Source: Bacteriovoracaceae bacterium UBA6200
GTDB lineage: Bacteria > Bdellovibrionota > Bacteriovoracia > Bacteriovoracales > Bacteriovoracaceae
Direction: 5' to 3'
NCBI GenBank assembly: GCA_002422605.1
Contig: DISW01000001.1
Location: 67,114 to 131,113 of the forward strand
DNA: 64,000 nucleotides
Numbering within the stretch: position 1 is the stretch's first letter; the number at the start of each line of letters is the position of its first letter. The position numbers and the translations under genes are program-made. This document shows positions 32,667-41,448 of the stretch, piece after piece. The notes beneath the pieces are model-generated. The model was given only the letters and a program-made list of their open reading frames with translations. It ran no database searches and was not told the DNA's origin.

Positions 32667-33931
32667 AGACTCTTGAAGCTTTGATCGTTAATTCTAAGGC
32701 GATTAAACGTCAGCAGGTTAGATTTGATGAGGTGAGTGGACTTATTTCTGAAGTTGGGGATTTTAAAATTTCCCGAGCTGAACTTGATTATTACTTTGAT
32801 GATGATTGTCTTTTATTCTCTGGCATGGGAGACGTTCATATTCATGCTCGGGAAGATGTCTCGGGGAAAAATAATTATAAAGAAGACTTTCTTTCTGCTC
32901 GAGAAGCACTTCATAACGGAGGCCTCTGTCACGCCGGTGATATGCCCAATAATCCTATTCCGCCAGTCGATGATCATTCTTATGAGGAAAAGCTTAACTT
33001 AGCATTAAAGGCCCAGGGGGAGCTCTGGACTTATGCTGGCATCGGGCCTGAGACAAGGCCCTTAAGTTATTCCGTTCCTTATAAAGTCTATATGGGTCCT
33101 TCAGTTGGAGAGTTATTTTTTAAAGATCTCGCTTCTTTAGAAAATGTTCTGATTCATTATAAAAATCAAACAGTGAGTTTTCACTGTGAAGATCCGGTGA
33201 TTCTGGAGGAATACAAAACCCAAACTCATCATCATGAACGGCGACCAGTCGAGGCCGAGGTTGTGGCCACCAAAGATGCCTTAACCCTGATAGAAAAATT
33301 CAATCTTCAGGGTAAACTTTGTCACTATAGCTCCGGAGAGGGACTGAATCTCATTCGTGAAGCACGCAATAAAGGGCTTAAAGTTGAAATTGAGGTCACT
33401 CCCCAACACTTATATTACGACATTGAGAAACTCGCTCAGAAGGATTACGCGCGCTTTCAAATGAATCCTCCCATTCGTTCATCTCATGACCGTAAGATCC
33501 TTCTGGATGCTCTAAAAAATGGTGAGATTAATTACCTCGCCACTGATCATGCTCCTCATACCCAAGAAGAAAAACTAAAAGGAACCTCAGGTCTTACAGG
33601 CCTCGATACTTTTGCTCCCTTTGTGACTTGGCTTTTGCAAGAAGGGGTTAAACCTCAAATCATTGCTAAAATAACCGCCGAAAATCCAGGAGAATTCTTT
33701 AATAAGTTTCTTCCTTCCTGGAAGAAGCTTTCACCGCTTTTTGAGAAAATGGGTAAAGGTGTTGGTTACATTGAAGCCGGGTACCGGGCGAATTTTACTG
33801 TCTTAAATCTTAAAAGGCCTTTTACCGTGACCAGTGAAAGATTAAAAACCAAAGTTGCTCACTCGCCTTTCCTTGATGTCACATTTCCAGGAAGTCTTGA
33901 AGCCTTGTTCATTGGAGGAAGAAAGTTATGA
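32663..33931 (+). CDS. pyrC: Dihydroorotase
   Basis: The enzyme closes carbamoyl aspartate to dihydroorotate in pyrimidine synthesis. The start is TTG 32663 with AAGGAA upstream, overlapping the previous stop. The 422-residue metal hydrolase has the H-x-H site GDVHIHARED, the region of the bridging carboxylated Lys VYMGPSVGELFF (here without an obvious Lys at the usual spot), His sites in FHCEDPVIL and VTPQHLYYD, and the Asp in ATDHAPHTQEEK. It resembles class I-like dihydroorotases and allantoinases more than E. coli PyrC. Lacking other pyr genes nearby, I assign the name with moderate confidence. Confidence 0.78.
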   Translation: MKTLEALIVNSKAIKRQQVRFDEVSGLISEVGDFKISRAELDYYFDDDCLLFSGMGDVHIHAREDVSGKNNYKEDFLSAREALHNGGLCHAGDMPNNPIPPVDDHSYEEKLNLALKAQGELWTYAGIGPETRPLSYSVPYKVYMGPSVGELFFKDLASLENVLIHYKNQTVSFHCEDPVILEEYKTQTHHHERRPVEAEVVATKDALTLIEKFNLQGKLCHYSSGEGLNLIREARNKGLKVEIEVTPQHLYYDIEKLAQKDYARFQMNPPIRSSHDRKILLDALKNGEINYLATDHAPHTQEEKLKGTSGLTGLDTFAPFVTWLLQEGVKPQIIAKITAENPGEFFNKFLPSWKKLSPLFEKMGKGVGYIEAGYRANFTVLNLKRPFTVTSERLKTKVAHSPFLDVTFPGSLEALFIGGRKL

Positions 33932-34980
33932 AGATGTTGTTATGGACAACACTTATTCTGATTGCTGGTGTTATTGGAATTCTTTCATGGGCTTCCTATC
34001 CATGGAGTTTGGGAAAAACCGTAAAGTTAAGCTCGATTACCGATGTTGAGCCAAAGGATATGATAGACATTGAAGAGCATCCTTCCGTGATAAAACTTCT
34101 CACCTTTAATCTTGGATTTGTTTACGGTGAAGGTTCCGAGGGACCTGGTTATGAGACAAAAGATAAAGAGTATTTCATTAAGCGTCTTGATCAGCTTTCA
34201 GAGGAGCTTAAGGGTTGGGGGGCCGACATCGTTTTCCTTCAAGAAATCGATTTCGCTTCTTCTAGGTCTGCTTCTATCAATCAGGCGGAGTATCTTGCCC
34301 GAAGGGCCGGCTATCCTTATGTTGCTGAAGCAGTTTCATGGGACGCCAATTATATTCCTTTTCCCTATTGGCCTTTATCAAGAAATTTCGGGCATATGCT
34401 CTCTGGTGGGGCCATCCTTAGCCGGTATCCGTTATCCGACCATGAAGTGACTTTGCTGAATAAACCGGCCTCTTCTCCCTGGTGGTACAATCTGTTCTAC
34501 CTTCATCGTTACTTTCAAAAAGTGACCGTAGAAGTTGGAAATAAAAAATTTAATGTGATTAATCTCCACCTTGAAGCTTTTGATAAAGACAACCGCATGG
34601 ATCAGATTCGCGATTTGGTTCAAAAGATAAAAGATGAGGACATTGACTTTGTAGCAGGAGATTTCAATATGCTGCCAACCAGTGCCGCCAAGCGTTCCAA
34701 ATTTTTTAACGATGATGATTATGAAAATGATCAGAGTTTTGATCTTATGACCGAATCAGGACTTTTAGAAGTGGTGCCTGATGAAATTTATGTCAAGGAT
34801 GAGTCACTCTTCTTTACGTTTCCTGCCTGGGCGCCAGACCGAAGACTTGATTATATTTTTTATAAAACCGGCCATAAAATGATGAAGGCCGAAGTTTTAC
34901 CTTCGGCCCTCTCGGATCATTTGCCTTTAAGGGCAAGTTTTCAAATTGATAGTCCTCGTATTAATCCATATTCACAATAA
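33928..34980 (+). CDS. Membrane-anchored endonuclease/exonuclease/phosphatase family protein
   Basis: 350 residues, ATG 33928 overlapping the previous stop by 4 bases. An N-terminal membrane segment (LLWTTLILIAGVIGILSW) places the catalytic domain outside the cytoplasm. The domain carries the EEP signatures: LLTFNLGFVYGEG, VFLQEIDFASS (catalytic Glu), VINLHLEAFD, VAGDFNMLPTSA, LDYIFYK and the final SDHLPLRASF (Asp-His). Relatives include DNases, sphingomyelinases and phosphoinositide phosphatases. An extracytoplasmic location makes a lipid phosphodiesterase or extracellular nuclease plausible. Its 3' end overlaps the convergent mltD-like gene by 20 bases. Confidence 0.84.
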   Translation: MKMLLWTTLILIAGVIGILSWASYPWSLGKTVKLSSITDVEPKDMIDIEEHPSVIKLLTFNLGFVYGEGSEGPGYETKDKEYFIKRLDQLSEELKGWGADIVFLQEIDFASSRSASINQAEYLARRAGYPYVAEAVSWDANYIPFPYWPLSRNFGHMLSGGAILSRYPLSDHEVTLLNKPASSPWWYNLFYLHRYFQKVTVEVGNKKFNVINLHLEAFDKDNRMDQIRDLVQKIKDEDIDFVAGDFNMLPTSAAKRSKFFNDDDYENDQSFDLMTESGLLEVVPDEIYVKDESLFFTFPAWAPDRRLDYIFYKTGHKMMKAEVLPSALSDHLPLRASFQIDSPRINPYSQ

Positions 34981-36637
34981 GTTTCTGGCCGGGATAAATG
35001 GTGCCGGCCTTAAGAGAATTCATTTTTATAAGAGCGTCCATATCCTGGTTGAACTTACGAGCAACCTTAGTTAGGTGATCGCCTTTTTTGACGGTGTAGA
35101 TCCCTTTTTTAGTGTCAGGAAGAACAATCTTTTGACCTACCATAATGTGGCCTCTTTTAAGATTATTCGCCTTTTTGATTTTTGAAAGATTAAGATCAAA
35201 AACCTTGGCAATGTTAGTCAGATTGTCACCCGCCTTAACTTTGTAAACGATCGGTTTGTTAGTGACTTTAACTTTTGCCTTCGGAGTTTTGACCTTTGCA
35301 ATGGTTCTGCTAGGAGCTTTCTCATGAGATCCATTCACTTTCAAAGTCTGTCCGATTTTTACCCGGGTTCTCCAGGTTTTTAATCCATTAAGGACAGCTA
35401 ATTCACCCGGCTTAACATCAAATTTACGAGCGATTGATACCAGTGTATCTCCGCGCTTAACTTTATAAGAATCAACTCTATGCTCAACCTGGGCAGTACG
35501 ACGGTTTCTTTCTTTCCGCATTTCATTTGAAGGATTGACCGAAGCGGCCTTAGATTCTGTTATGCGGGCAGATTCAAGATTCTCGATACGGTAGGCGTAC
35601 TGAGATTTCGGAACACGAAGATAGTAAGTACCAGCAAGAGCTCTTGGAGTTGAATTCTTTTTAAGCTCCGGGTTTAACTTCATTAAATGATCGCGGGAAA
35701 TATTCAGGCGCTTGGCAATTGTTGAAAGAGGAACGTTCTTCTTAATCGCCTTAAGTTCAGTCAGATCAAAAAATCGGTTTTGTTTTTTAGGAATATCGAA
35801 ACCGTATTTCTTAGCATTATTGATAATGTGCATGGCCGCTAAGACTTTCGGAACATAGTTGATAGTCTCAGAAGGTAACTGCTTATTACGTGATAGCTCA
35901 TAGAAGTCACGTGTTCCGTGCTTCATGATTCTTCTGATGATCCCGTACTCACCGGCGTTATAGGCAGCAAGGGCCAGTTCCCAGCTTGAAAAGACATTGT
36001 GAAGGTCTTTAAAGTACATGGCCGCAGCTTTTGTGGCCTTGAAAAGGTCACGGCGTTCATCGATTTCAGAAGTCACTCTCAAACCGTATCTTGTACCGGT
36101 ACCTTTAATGAATTGCCAAGGACCTACTGCTGAAGCATGGGACTTAGCACCGAGATAATAACCGGATTCAATCAGACCTACGTAGTAAAGTTCTTTAGGA
36201 AGTCCTTGTTCAACCAGGATGCTTTCAATGTGATGGCGATATTCTTCACCGTTATTAATGAAGCGCTGGAAACGTTCACGATTTTTCTTAGTGAAATACT
36301 CCACCCAAAATTGCATTCGTTTTGTATTTTTTTTCAGAAGGAAATTTCGCGAATATGGAATATTGTCTCTTTCTGACTCAGGCAGCTCTACATCAATCTC
36401 TGCATCACCAACTTCTTTTTTAATGGAGTGGTCATCAGCATCAGCTTCCGCCATCTCATGAAGATATTCACCAGAAGTATCTGTCTTCTCAAAAAGATCT
36501 TCGTCATCAATTTGCACCGTTTCCATCAACTTACCCATATCTTTTGAGGGAGGCTGATTCATTTGTTTTTTCATTTGGGAGCAACTGGTAAAGAGCAGCG
36601 CAGAAAGAGTCAACGCTGAGAGAACTGATATTTTCAT
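34961..36637 (-). CDS. mltD: Membrane-bound lytic transglycosylase (MltD-like) with LysM repeats
   Basis: About 558 residues from ATG 36637; an in-frame start at 36700 would displace the lipoprotein signal. The N-terminus has a lipobox (LSALLFTSC). The SLT domain (about 115-270) contains the catalytic Glu in YYVGLIESGYYLGAKS, then SAVGPWQFIKGTGTRYGL and ALAAYNAGEYGIIRR. A degenerate LysM-like stretch (VPLSTIAKRLNISRDHL) precedes three good LysM repeats: YKVKRGDTLVSIARKF, YKVKAGDNLTNIAKVF and YTVKKGDHLTKVARKF. It cleaves peptidoglycan to anhydromuropeptides while bound to the wall through LysM. Such enzymes are numerous in predatory bacteria, where they can modify prey or self wall. Confidence 0.9.
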   Translation of the reverse strand: MKISVLSALTLSALLFTSCSQMKKQMNQPPSKDMGKLMETVQIDDEDLFEKTDTSGEYLHEMAEADADDHSIKKEVGDAEIDVELPESERDNIPYSRNFLLKKNTKRMQFWVEYFTKKNRERFQRFINNGEEYRHHIESILVEQGLPKELYYVGLIESGYYLGAKSHASAVGPWQFIKGTGTRYGLRVTSEIDERRDLFKATKAAAMYFKDLHNVFSSWELALAAYNAGEYGIIRRIMKHGTRDFYELSRNKQLPSETINYVPKVLAAMHIINNAKKYGFDIPKKQNRFFDLTELKAIKKNVPLSTIAKRLNISRDHLMKLNPELKKNSTPRALAGTYYLRVPKSQYAYRIENLESARITESKAASVNPSNEMRKERNRRTAQVEHRVDSYKVKRGDTLVSIARKFDVKPGELAVLNGLKTWRTRVKIGQTLKVNGSHEKAPSRTIAKVKTPKAKVKVTNKPIVYKVKAGDNLTNIAKVFDLNLSKIKKANNLKRGHIMVGQKIVLPDTKKGIYTVKKGDHLTKVARKFNQDMDALIKMNSLKAGTIYPGQKLIVNMD

Positions 36638-36750
36638 CCTGAAAATCCTCTGTTTTAGACATTCCTTGTCAGAATTTATTCTAACATTCACTAAACTCAA
36701 TGCAAGATTTCTTAACAGGCAATTCTGTCCCCCTTATACTGAAGGCCATG

Positions 36751-37239
36751 ATGGATACTGAACGTCCTCCTCAGATTATTGGTTTCAGAGAATGGGTCGC
36801 TTTGCCTGATCTGGATTTGCCTGCGATTAAGGCCAAAGTTGATACTGGAGCAAGAACGTCAAGTCTTCATGCTTATGACATTGAGATTATAAACAAGGGG
36901 AAGAAGAGCTTTGTTCACTTCAAAGTCCATCCTCTTCAACACGATTTCAGTGTGGTGATCAAGTGTAGGGCCTTGCTGGTTGATCAAAGAGAAGTGACGG
37001 ATTCAGGTGGGCATAAAGAAACCAGATACGTTATTCAAACCACCATGATTCTTTGTGGACTCAAAAAACAGATTGAACTCACTCTGACTAATCGAGATGA
37101 AATGAAATTTCGTATGCTGATTGGCCGTGCGGCCCTTAAGCATTTCCACATCGATCCTTCCTCTTCCTATCTGGCCGGTAAAACAATTAAGCAGAAGCGT
37201 TTTTTAAGAGAGCTTAGAGAGAAGATGAGGATGCCTTGA
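36751..37239 (+). CDS. RimB-like retropepsin-type protease (PF05618 family)
   Basis: About 162 residues. ATG 36751 has GAAGG 5 bases upstream; ATGs at 36748 and 36700 are in frame too. The family motifs are GFREWVALPDLDLPAIKAK, the aspartic-protease-like triad VDTGARTSSLHA and MLIGRAALKHF near the C-terminus. Members annotated as ATP-dependent zinc proteases are in fact retropepsin-like, and RimB is functionally tied to RimK, trimming glutamate tails. A RimK-like ligase is in this window at 12879-14357 but is not adjacent, so a link is possible rather than shown. Divergent from the mltD-like gene; overlaps phhB convergently by 26 bases. Confidence 0.8.
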   Translation: MDTERPPQIIGFREWVALPDLDLPAIKAKVDTGARTSSLHAYDIEIINKGKKSFVHFKVHPLQHDFSVVIKCRALLVDQREVTDSGGHKETRYVIQTTMILCGLKKQIELTLTNRDEMKFRMLIGRAALKHFHIDPSSSYLAGKTIKQKRFLRELREKMRMP

Positions 37240-37567
37240 GATAGGCTTCATCAATCTTCGCGGCCAGAATAAAGTCATTTTCGTGAAGATTGTTATTAGC
37301 GTGTGTCCAGATCTCAATATCGCAGTGGCCCCAGCCAAGATGAATTTCAGGATGATGCTTCTCTTCTTCAGCGATTCTTCCTACATCATTGGTAAACTCA
37401 AGGGCCTTTTTAAAGTTCTTGAACTTAATTTTTCTCATGATACGACTTTGTTCATGAGTCAAAGACCAGTCTGAGGAAAGAGTGGACAAAAGTCTCTCTT
37501 TCTCTTCTTGGGGAAGAGGCGGCACGTAGTTATGGCAAGGGACGCACTTTTTGTCTTTAAGATCCAT
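37214..37567 (-). CDS. phhB: Pterin-4a-carbinolamine dehydratase
   Basis: 117 residues from ATG 37567 with AGGAG 8 bases upstream. It dehydrates 4a-hydroxytetrahydropterin after aromatic amino acid hydroxylase turnover. The active-site motif is in AEEEKHHPEIHLGWGHCDIE, giving the E-x-x-x-H-H-P and later His/Trp residues, then IWTHANNNLHENDFILAAKID. An extra N-terminal stretch with KKCVPCHNY (C-x-x-C) is common in family members. No phenylalanine hydroxylase gene is in the window. It diverges from the gamma-glutamyltransferase gene across 52 bases. Confidence 0.9.
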   Translation of the reverse strand: MDLKDKKCVPCHNYVPPLPQEEKERLLSTLSSDWSLTHEQSRIMRKIKFKNFKKALEFTNDVGRIAEEEKHHPEIHLGWGHCDIEIWTHANNNLHENDFILAAKIDEAYLKASSSSL

Positions 37568-37619
37568 TTTTTTTCTCCTAGACTTTAAATTAGTATCCTT
37601 CAAAACCGCGGAGTCGTAA

Positions 37620-39329
37620 ATGCGCGCACTGAGTTTTCTCATCCTTCTCATTAGTTGTTCTCACCAAGTAAAAATTGTGGCCCCTACTGCATCAGAACCA
37701 AGGGTTGCTCATGAGGCCAAAGCCTCCTTTGAAATGGTGACAACTCAAGGTGATGCAACAACCCGTGCAGCGCTTTCTACTTTTACCAAGGGTGGAAATA
37801 TTATTGATGCTTTCGTGGCCGCTTCTTTTGCCATCTCTGTCGAAAGGCCACATTCAACCGGAATAGGTGGGGGAGGCTTTCTTCTTTTTTATTCAAAAGA
37901 AGAGAACAAAGTTTATGCTTTTGATTTTCGAGAAGTGGCGCCACTTAAGGCAACGAGTAAAATGTATTTAACAAAAAAAGGTGAAGCTCAGCCTCACTTA
38001 TCTCAGAAGGGTGCTCTTGCTGTTGCTAATCCGGGTCTTGTTAAAGGCCTTTATGAAATTCACAGGCGTTTTGGAAAACTTCCCTGGAGTGAAACGATTC
38101 TTCCTGCCATCAAGCTGGCCCGAGATGGATTTCCCCTCTATGACGGCCTTTCTGAAGCCTTAGATAAAATGAAAGATGTTCTTCAAAAGGATCCCGAAGC
38201 GCTTAAAACATTTTATACCGAAGCAGGAGAAGTTCCTCTTTTAGGAACCATGATCTATCAGGAGAATCTGGCAAAAACTTTGGAGCGGATTAGTGAGCAT
38301 GGAGTAGATGGTTTCTATAAAGGCCCAGTAGCAAATGCCATTATCAAAACAGTGAATAAAAAAGGGGGTATTCTTTCTCATAAAGACTTAGCGTCTTATA
38401 AAATGATTGAGCGCACGCCAGTAACAGGAAATTATAAAGGCCTTAAAATATTTTCGATGCCTCCCCCAAGCTCTGGTGGAATACATGTGATTCAAATTTT
38501 AAAAATGCTTGAGCCTCATAAACTCAAACAATATGGACCGCAATCTACTGAAGCTGTCCACTTTACAGCACTGGCCATGCAGCGGGCCTTCCTGGACCGT
38601 GCAAGCTACTTGGGAGACCCTGATTTTGATTCTGTACCAACGGCTGAACTTCTGGATGAAACTTATTTGCAGCGACTTTCAAATTCCATTAAGAGCCCTC
38701 GGGCCATTCCTGCAGAGAACATGAAAAGCATTCCTCTGCCATATGAGTCACCAGAGACAACCCATTTTACGATTGCCGATCGTGAAGGAAATATGGTGGC
38801 CTCGACTCAAACGATTAATGGCTGGTTTGGCTCAGGAGTCATGGCCCAGGGAACAGGCATTGTTTTAAATAATGAGATGGATGATTTCGCTCAAAAAGTG
38901 GGAGCACAAAATCTTTTCGGAGCTGTCGGTGGCCAGAATAATCTTATCGCTCCTAAGAAAAGACCTCTGTCCAGTATGTCTCCAACGATTATCACTAAAG
39001 ATGATGGCCCCTTTATGGCGCTTGGATCACCTTCAGGAACGAGAATTATTACTTGTGTGGCCCAGACCATTTTAAACTCCACAGAATTTAAAATGCCACT
39101 TTATGAAGCTGTGGCCGCAACCCGAATTCACCAGCAGTGGAAGCCTGATTTGTTAAAAATCGAAGCTCCTTATCTCGATGAGAAGGTAGAAAAAGAACTT
39201 GAAGAACTGGGGCACAATGTTGAACGTGGTCGATTAGGATGTTCCATTCAGGCCATCCAGAAAACAAAACAAGGTTGGCATGGAGTGAGTGATCCAAGAG
39301 GTACAGGATTGGCTTTAGGAATAAATTAA
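37620..39329 (+). CDS. ggt: Gamma-glutamyltransferase, lipoprotein form
   Basis: A 569-residue N-terminal-nucleophile hydrolase that cleaves gamma-glutamyl bonds of glutathione and related peptides outside the cytoplasm. The N-terminus (LSFLILLISCSHQ) has a lipobox, so it is probably membrane-anchored. The large subunit has ERPHSTGIGGGGFLLFYS and FDFREVAPL. Autocleavage would occur before the Thr of SPETTHFTIADREGNMVAST (about residue 379), releasing a small subunit of some 190 residues. Oxyanion and binding residues appear in PLSSMSPTII and GSPSGTRIITCVAQ. The start ATG 37620 has GCGGAG upstream. It is single-gene and convergent with the histone gene. Confidence 0.93.
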   Translation: MRALSFLILLISCSHQVKIVAPTASEPRVAHEAKASFEMVTTQGDATTRAALSTFTKGGNIIDAFVAASFAISVERPHSTGIGGGGFLLFYSKEENKVYAFDFREVAPLKATSKMYLTKKGEAQPHLSQKGALAVANPGLVKGLYEIHRRFGKLPWSETILPAIKLARDGFPLYDGLSEALDKMKDVLQKDPEALKTFYTEAGEVPLLGTMIYQENLAKTLERISEHGVDGFYKGPVANAIIKTVNKKGGILSHKDLASYKMIERTPVTGNYKGLKIFSMPPPSSGGIHVIQILKMLEPHKLKQYGPQSTEAVHFTALAMQRAFLDRASYLGDPDFDSVPTAELLDETYLQRLSNSIKSPRAIPAENMKSIPLPYESPETTHFTIADREGNMVASTQTINGWFGSGVMAQGTGIVLNNEMDDFAQKVGAQNLFGAVGGQNNLIAPKKRPLSSMSPTIITKDDGPFMALGSPSGTRIITCVAQTILNSTEFKMPLYEAVAATRIHQQWKPDLLKIEAPYLDEKVEKELEELGHNVERGRLGCSIQAIQKTKQGWHGVSDPRGTGLALGIN

Positions 39330-39347
39330 GAGTTTTTGAGAATGAAT

Positions 39348-39374
39348 TGGATCCCTGTCAGAAACAGGGATCCA
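39348..39374. terminator. Symmetric hairpin between ggt and the histone gene
   Basis: TGGATCCCTGT (39348-39358) and ACAGGGATCCA (39364-39374) are perfectly complementary (11 bases, 5-base loop). It lies between convergent genes, 18 bases after the ggt stop and 10 bases after the histone stop. Without a long T-run on either side it is probably a shared bidirectional terminator. Confidence 0.7.
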
Positions 39375-39384
39375 GAATTAAGAT

Positions 39385-39783
39385 TTAGCCTAAAGTGGTC
39401 GGAGCAGTAAAATCGCGGTCCATGACTGTTTTACGTTTATCAGCTTTTGCATTTTCAATCGCCTTTAAACAAACTGTTTGAACTCTCACCGTTAATTGAT
39501 CAATGGCCTGAGATGAAGTGGAGAGTCCTGCCTCATCTTTAATCAGTTTTTTTACTTTTGACGCAACTACGAGAGCTTCCTCGATGTCTGATTTTTCCAC
39601 ATACAGATTAAAATCTTTTCCCATAACCGTTTTGCGGCCAAGTTTTTGGGTATGGGCCATAGCATCACGACAGGCCTTAACAATGTCTTGATTCAGAGGC
39701 TCAAAGAAGTTGGCGGAGGTATTCATATCTGCTTTTTCTTTGATAAATTTCTTAACTTTAGAGATAACGATCAAGCTTTCCAT
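39385..39783 (-). CDS. Tandem (doublet) bacterial histone-fold protein, DUF1931-like
   Basis: 132 residues from ATG 39783 with AAGGAG 6 bases upstream. Two homologous halves of about 62-65 residues are obvious: SLIVISKVKKFIKEKAD...GRKTVMGKDF and ALVVASKVKKLIKDEAG...KRKTVMDRDF. Each ends in the R/K-K-T-V-x-x-x-D-F motif expected at the last helix of a histone fold, preceded by a long central helix (LNQDIVKACRDAMAHT; LTVRVQTVCLKAIENA). This is the pattern of DUF1931-like pseudo-dimeric bacterial histones, as also found in Bdellovibrio. A doublet would fold as a histone dimer in one chain. It is strongly Lys-rich in the first helix of each half. DNA binding is likely but not provable here. Confidence 0.85.
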   Translation of the reverse strand: MESLIVISKVKKFIKEKADMNTSANFFEPLNQDIVKACRDAMAHTQKLGRKTVMGKDFNLYVEKSDIEEALVVASKVKKLIKDEAGLSTSSQAIDQLTVRVQTVCLKAIENAKADKRKTVMDRDFTAPTTLG

Positions 39784-39953
39784 CAGGAACTCCTTAAACA
39801 GCTGCAAATTGTGCTTTTAAAACTACGGTTAATCATGACTCAAGGTCTTGCTGAAATCAAGGCAGGCAATCTAAATTGTTCACTATACAAAGAAAGATTG
39901 ATGCGCTAACTTTTTGCATCAGTTTTCATTCGCTAACGAGCCAGGAAAAGCAC

Positions 39954-41192
39954 ATGGATGACGCAAAACGCATTGTAATTACCGGTATTGGATTAACGGC
40001 CCCTAATGGGAATAACCTTACTGAATTTCGGGAAGCACTTTTAAATTGCAAATCAGGTGTTCAGCACACTGAAATCCGCTACATGGGTAAGCAAGTGGCA
40101 GGACTTTGTGATTTTGATGAGTACAAATATCAATCCAAAAAATTAAGACGTCGAGGAACCCGCGCTGGAAGTATCAGTATCTACTGTGCCAACGAAGCTG
40201 TTGCTGATGCTAAGCTTGACTGGAATGCTCTTGATAAGTCCATGGTCGGTGTTTATCTCGGGATTACTGAGCACGGTAATGTTGAAACTGAAAATGAAAT
40301 CTATGAAATGCACCAAAACCAACTCGATTGGAAACTTTGGTCGCCTCATCATAATCCAAGAACAGTGGCCAATTCACCGGCCGGTGAAGTCACTCTCAAT
40401 TTGAATATCACGGGTCCTCATTATACTTTAGGTTCGGCCTGTGCTGGCGGGAATGTCGGTATCGTTCAAGGTGTTCAACAGCTTATTCTTGGAGAAGTAG
40501 ATCTTGCCCTTGCAGGAGGCGTTTCTGAGTCTCCTCAGACTTTCGGAATCTTTGCGGCCTTTGCGGCCCAGGGAGCACTCGCTCATCATGAAGATCCAAC
40601 TAAAGCTTCTCGTCCTCTTGATATTAACCGTAATGGGATTGCAATATCAGAAGGAGGATGTATCTACGTTCTTGAGCGTCTGTCAGATGCAAAAAAACGT
40701 GGTGCCAAGGTTTATGCTGAAATCGTAGGATACGCTATTAACTCTGATGCAACTGACTTCGTTAATCCGAATGGTGAACGTCAGGTTGAGTGTATGCATA
40801 AAGCAATTAAACGAGCTGGAATAACTGTTTCAGATATCGATATCGTCAACATGCATGCAACTGGAACTGGTACTGGAGATGTTAACGAAAGTAAGGCCGT
40901 AAGAGATGCTTTTGCTGAGTCCTCTAAAACCTTTATAAATTTCACTAAAGGCCATATTGGTCACGCCATGGGTGCTGCTGGGGCTCTTGAACTCGCAGGG
41001 AATATTCCGAGTTTTGAAGACGGGATAGTTCATCCAGGGATGAATGTCACCGAGCTTGATCCAGCATGTGTAATTAAAAATTTAGTTATCAATGAACCGA
41101 AACTGGCCGGAAATGTTAATTATATTCTCAACAACTCATTTGGAATGCTGGGAATTAATTCGGCCGTCATAGTTAAAAAGTATACGCCTTAA
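39954..41192 (+). CDS. Beta-ketoacyl-ACP synthase, FabF-like
   Basis: 412 residues from ATG 39954, with AGGA 7-10 bases upstream; a longer in-frame start at 39876 is unlikely. The thiolase-fold condensing enzyme has its nucleophile at Cys163 (TLGSACAGGNVGIVQG), the same number as in E. coli FabF, and the two His in NMHATGTGTGDVNES and FTKGHIGHAMGAAGALE. The ...SACAGG loop differs from the usual DTACSSS, and the central region (HHNPRTVANSPAGEVTLNL) is typical of KSs found in specialised fatty-acid or polyene clusters. It opens a plus-strand set KS-ACP-flavoprotein-oleA-oleB-oleC with short or overlapping junctions. It probably elongates a dedicated acyl chain on the adjacent ACP. Confidence 0.9.
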   Translation: MDDAKRIVITGIGLTAPNGNNLTEFREALLNCKSGVQHTEIRYMGKQVAGLCDFDEYKYQSKKLRRRGTRAGSISIYCANEAVADAKLDWNALDKSMVGVYLGITEHGNVETENEIYEMHQNQLDWKLWSPHHNPRTVANSPAGEVTLNLNITGPHYTLGSACAGGNVGIVQGVQQLILGEVDLALAGGVSESPQTFGIFAAFAAQGALAHHEDPTKASRPLDINRNGIAISEGGCIYVLERLSDAKKRGAKVYAEIVGYAINSDATDFVNPNGERQVECMHKAIKRAGITVSDIDIVNMHATGTGTGDVNESKAVRDAFAESSKTFINFTKGHIGHAMGAAGALELAGNIPSFEDGIVHPGMNVTELDPACVIKNLVINEPKLAGNVNYILNNSFGMLGINSAVIVKKYTP

Positions 41193-41202
41193 GGAGATTC
41201 AT

Positions 41203-41442
41203 ATGGCCGACGTTAGACAAATTGTAATCGATATTATTTCTGATATTGCTCCGGATGAAGATGTAACAAATCTTGATGACAAGATTTCTCTACGTGAGCA
41301 ACTTGACCTCGATTCAATGGACTTTCTTGATATCGTAATGGAGCTTAGGAAGCGTCATAAAGTAGAAGTGCCTCAGGAAGATTATCCAAAACTCGCTACT
41401 CTTGAATCTTGCGTAAGCTACCTTTCGCCAAAATTCGCCTAA
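41203..41442 (+). CDS. Acyl carrier protein
   Basis: 79 residues with the phosphopantetheine Ser at position 38 in the motif QLDLDSMDFLDIVMELRK. The surrounding helix II is conserved and acidic, as needed for docking with KS, KR and DH enzymes. It starts 10 bases after the ketosynthase gene with AAGGAG at 41191-41196. It is not next to fabF-fabD housekeeping genes, so it is a dedicated carrier for this pathway. No phosphopantetheinyl transferase gene is present in the window; the host enzyme must serve it. Confidence 0.95.
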   Translation: MADVRQIVIDIISDIAPDEDVTNLDDKISLREQLDLDSMDFLDIVMELRKRHKVEVPQEDYPKLATLESCVSYLSPKFA

Positions 41443-41448
41443 ATTAAA

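Noticed and set aside
39876..39953. 26-residue N-terminal extension of the ketosynthase
   Set aside because: No ribosome site, not family-like, while ATG 39954 has AGGA upstream and fits FabF numbering of the active Cys.
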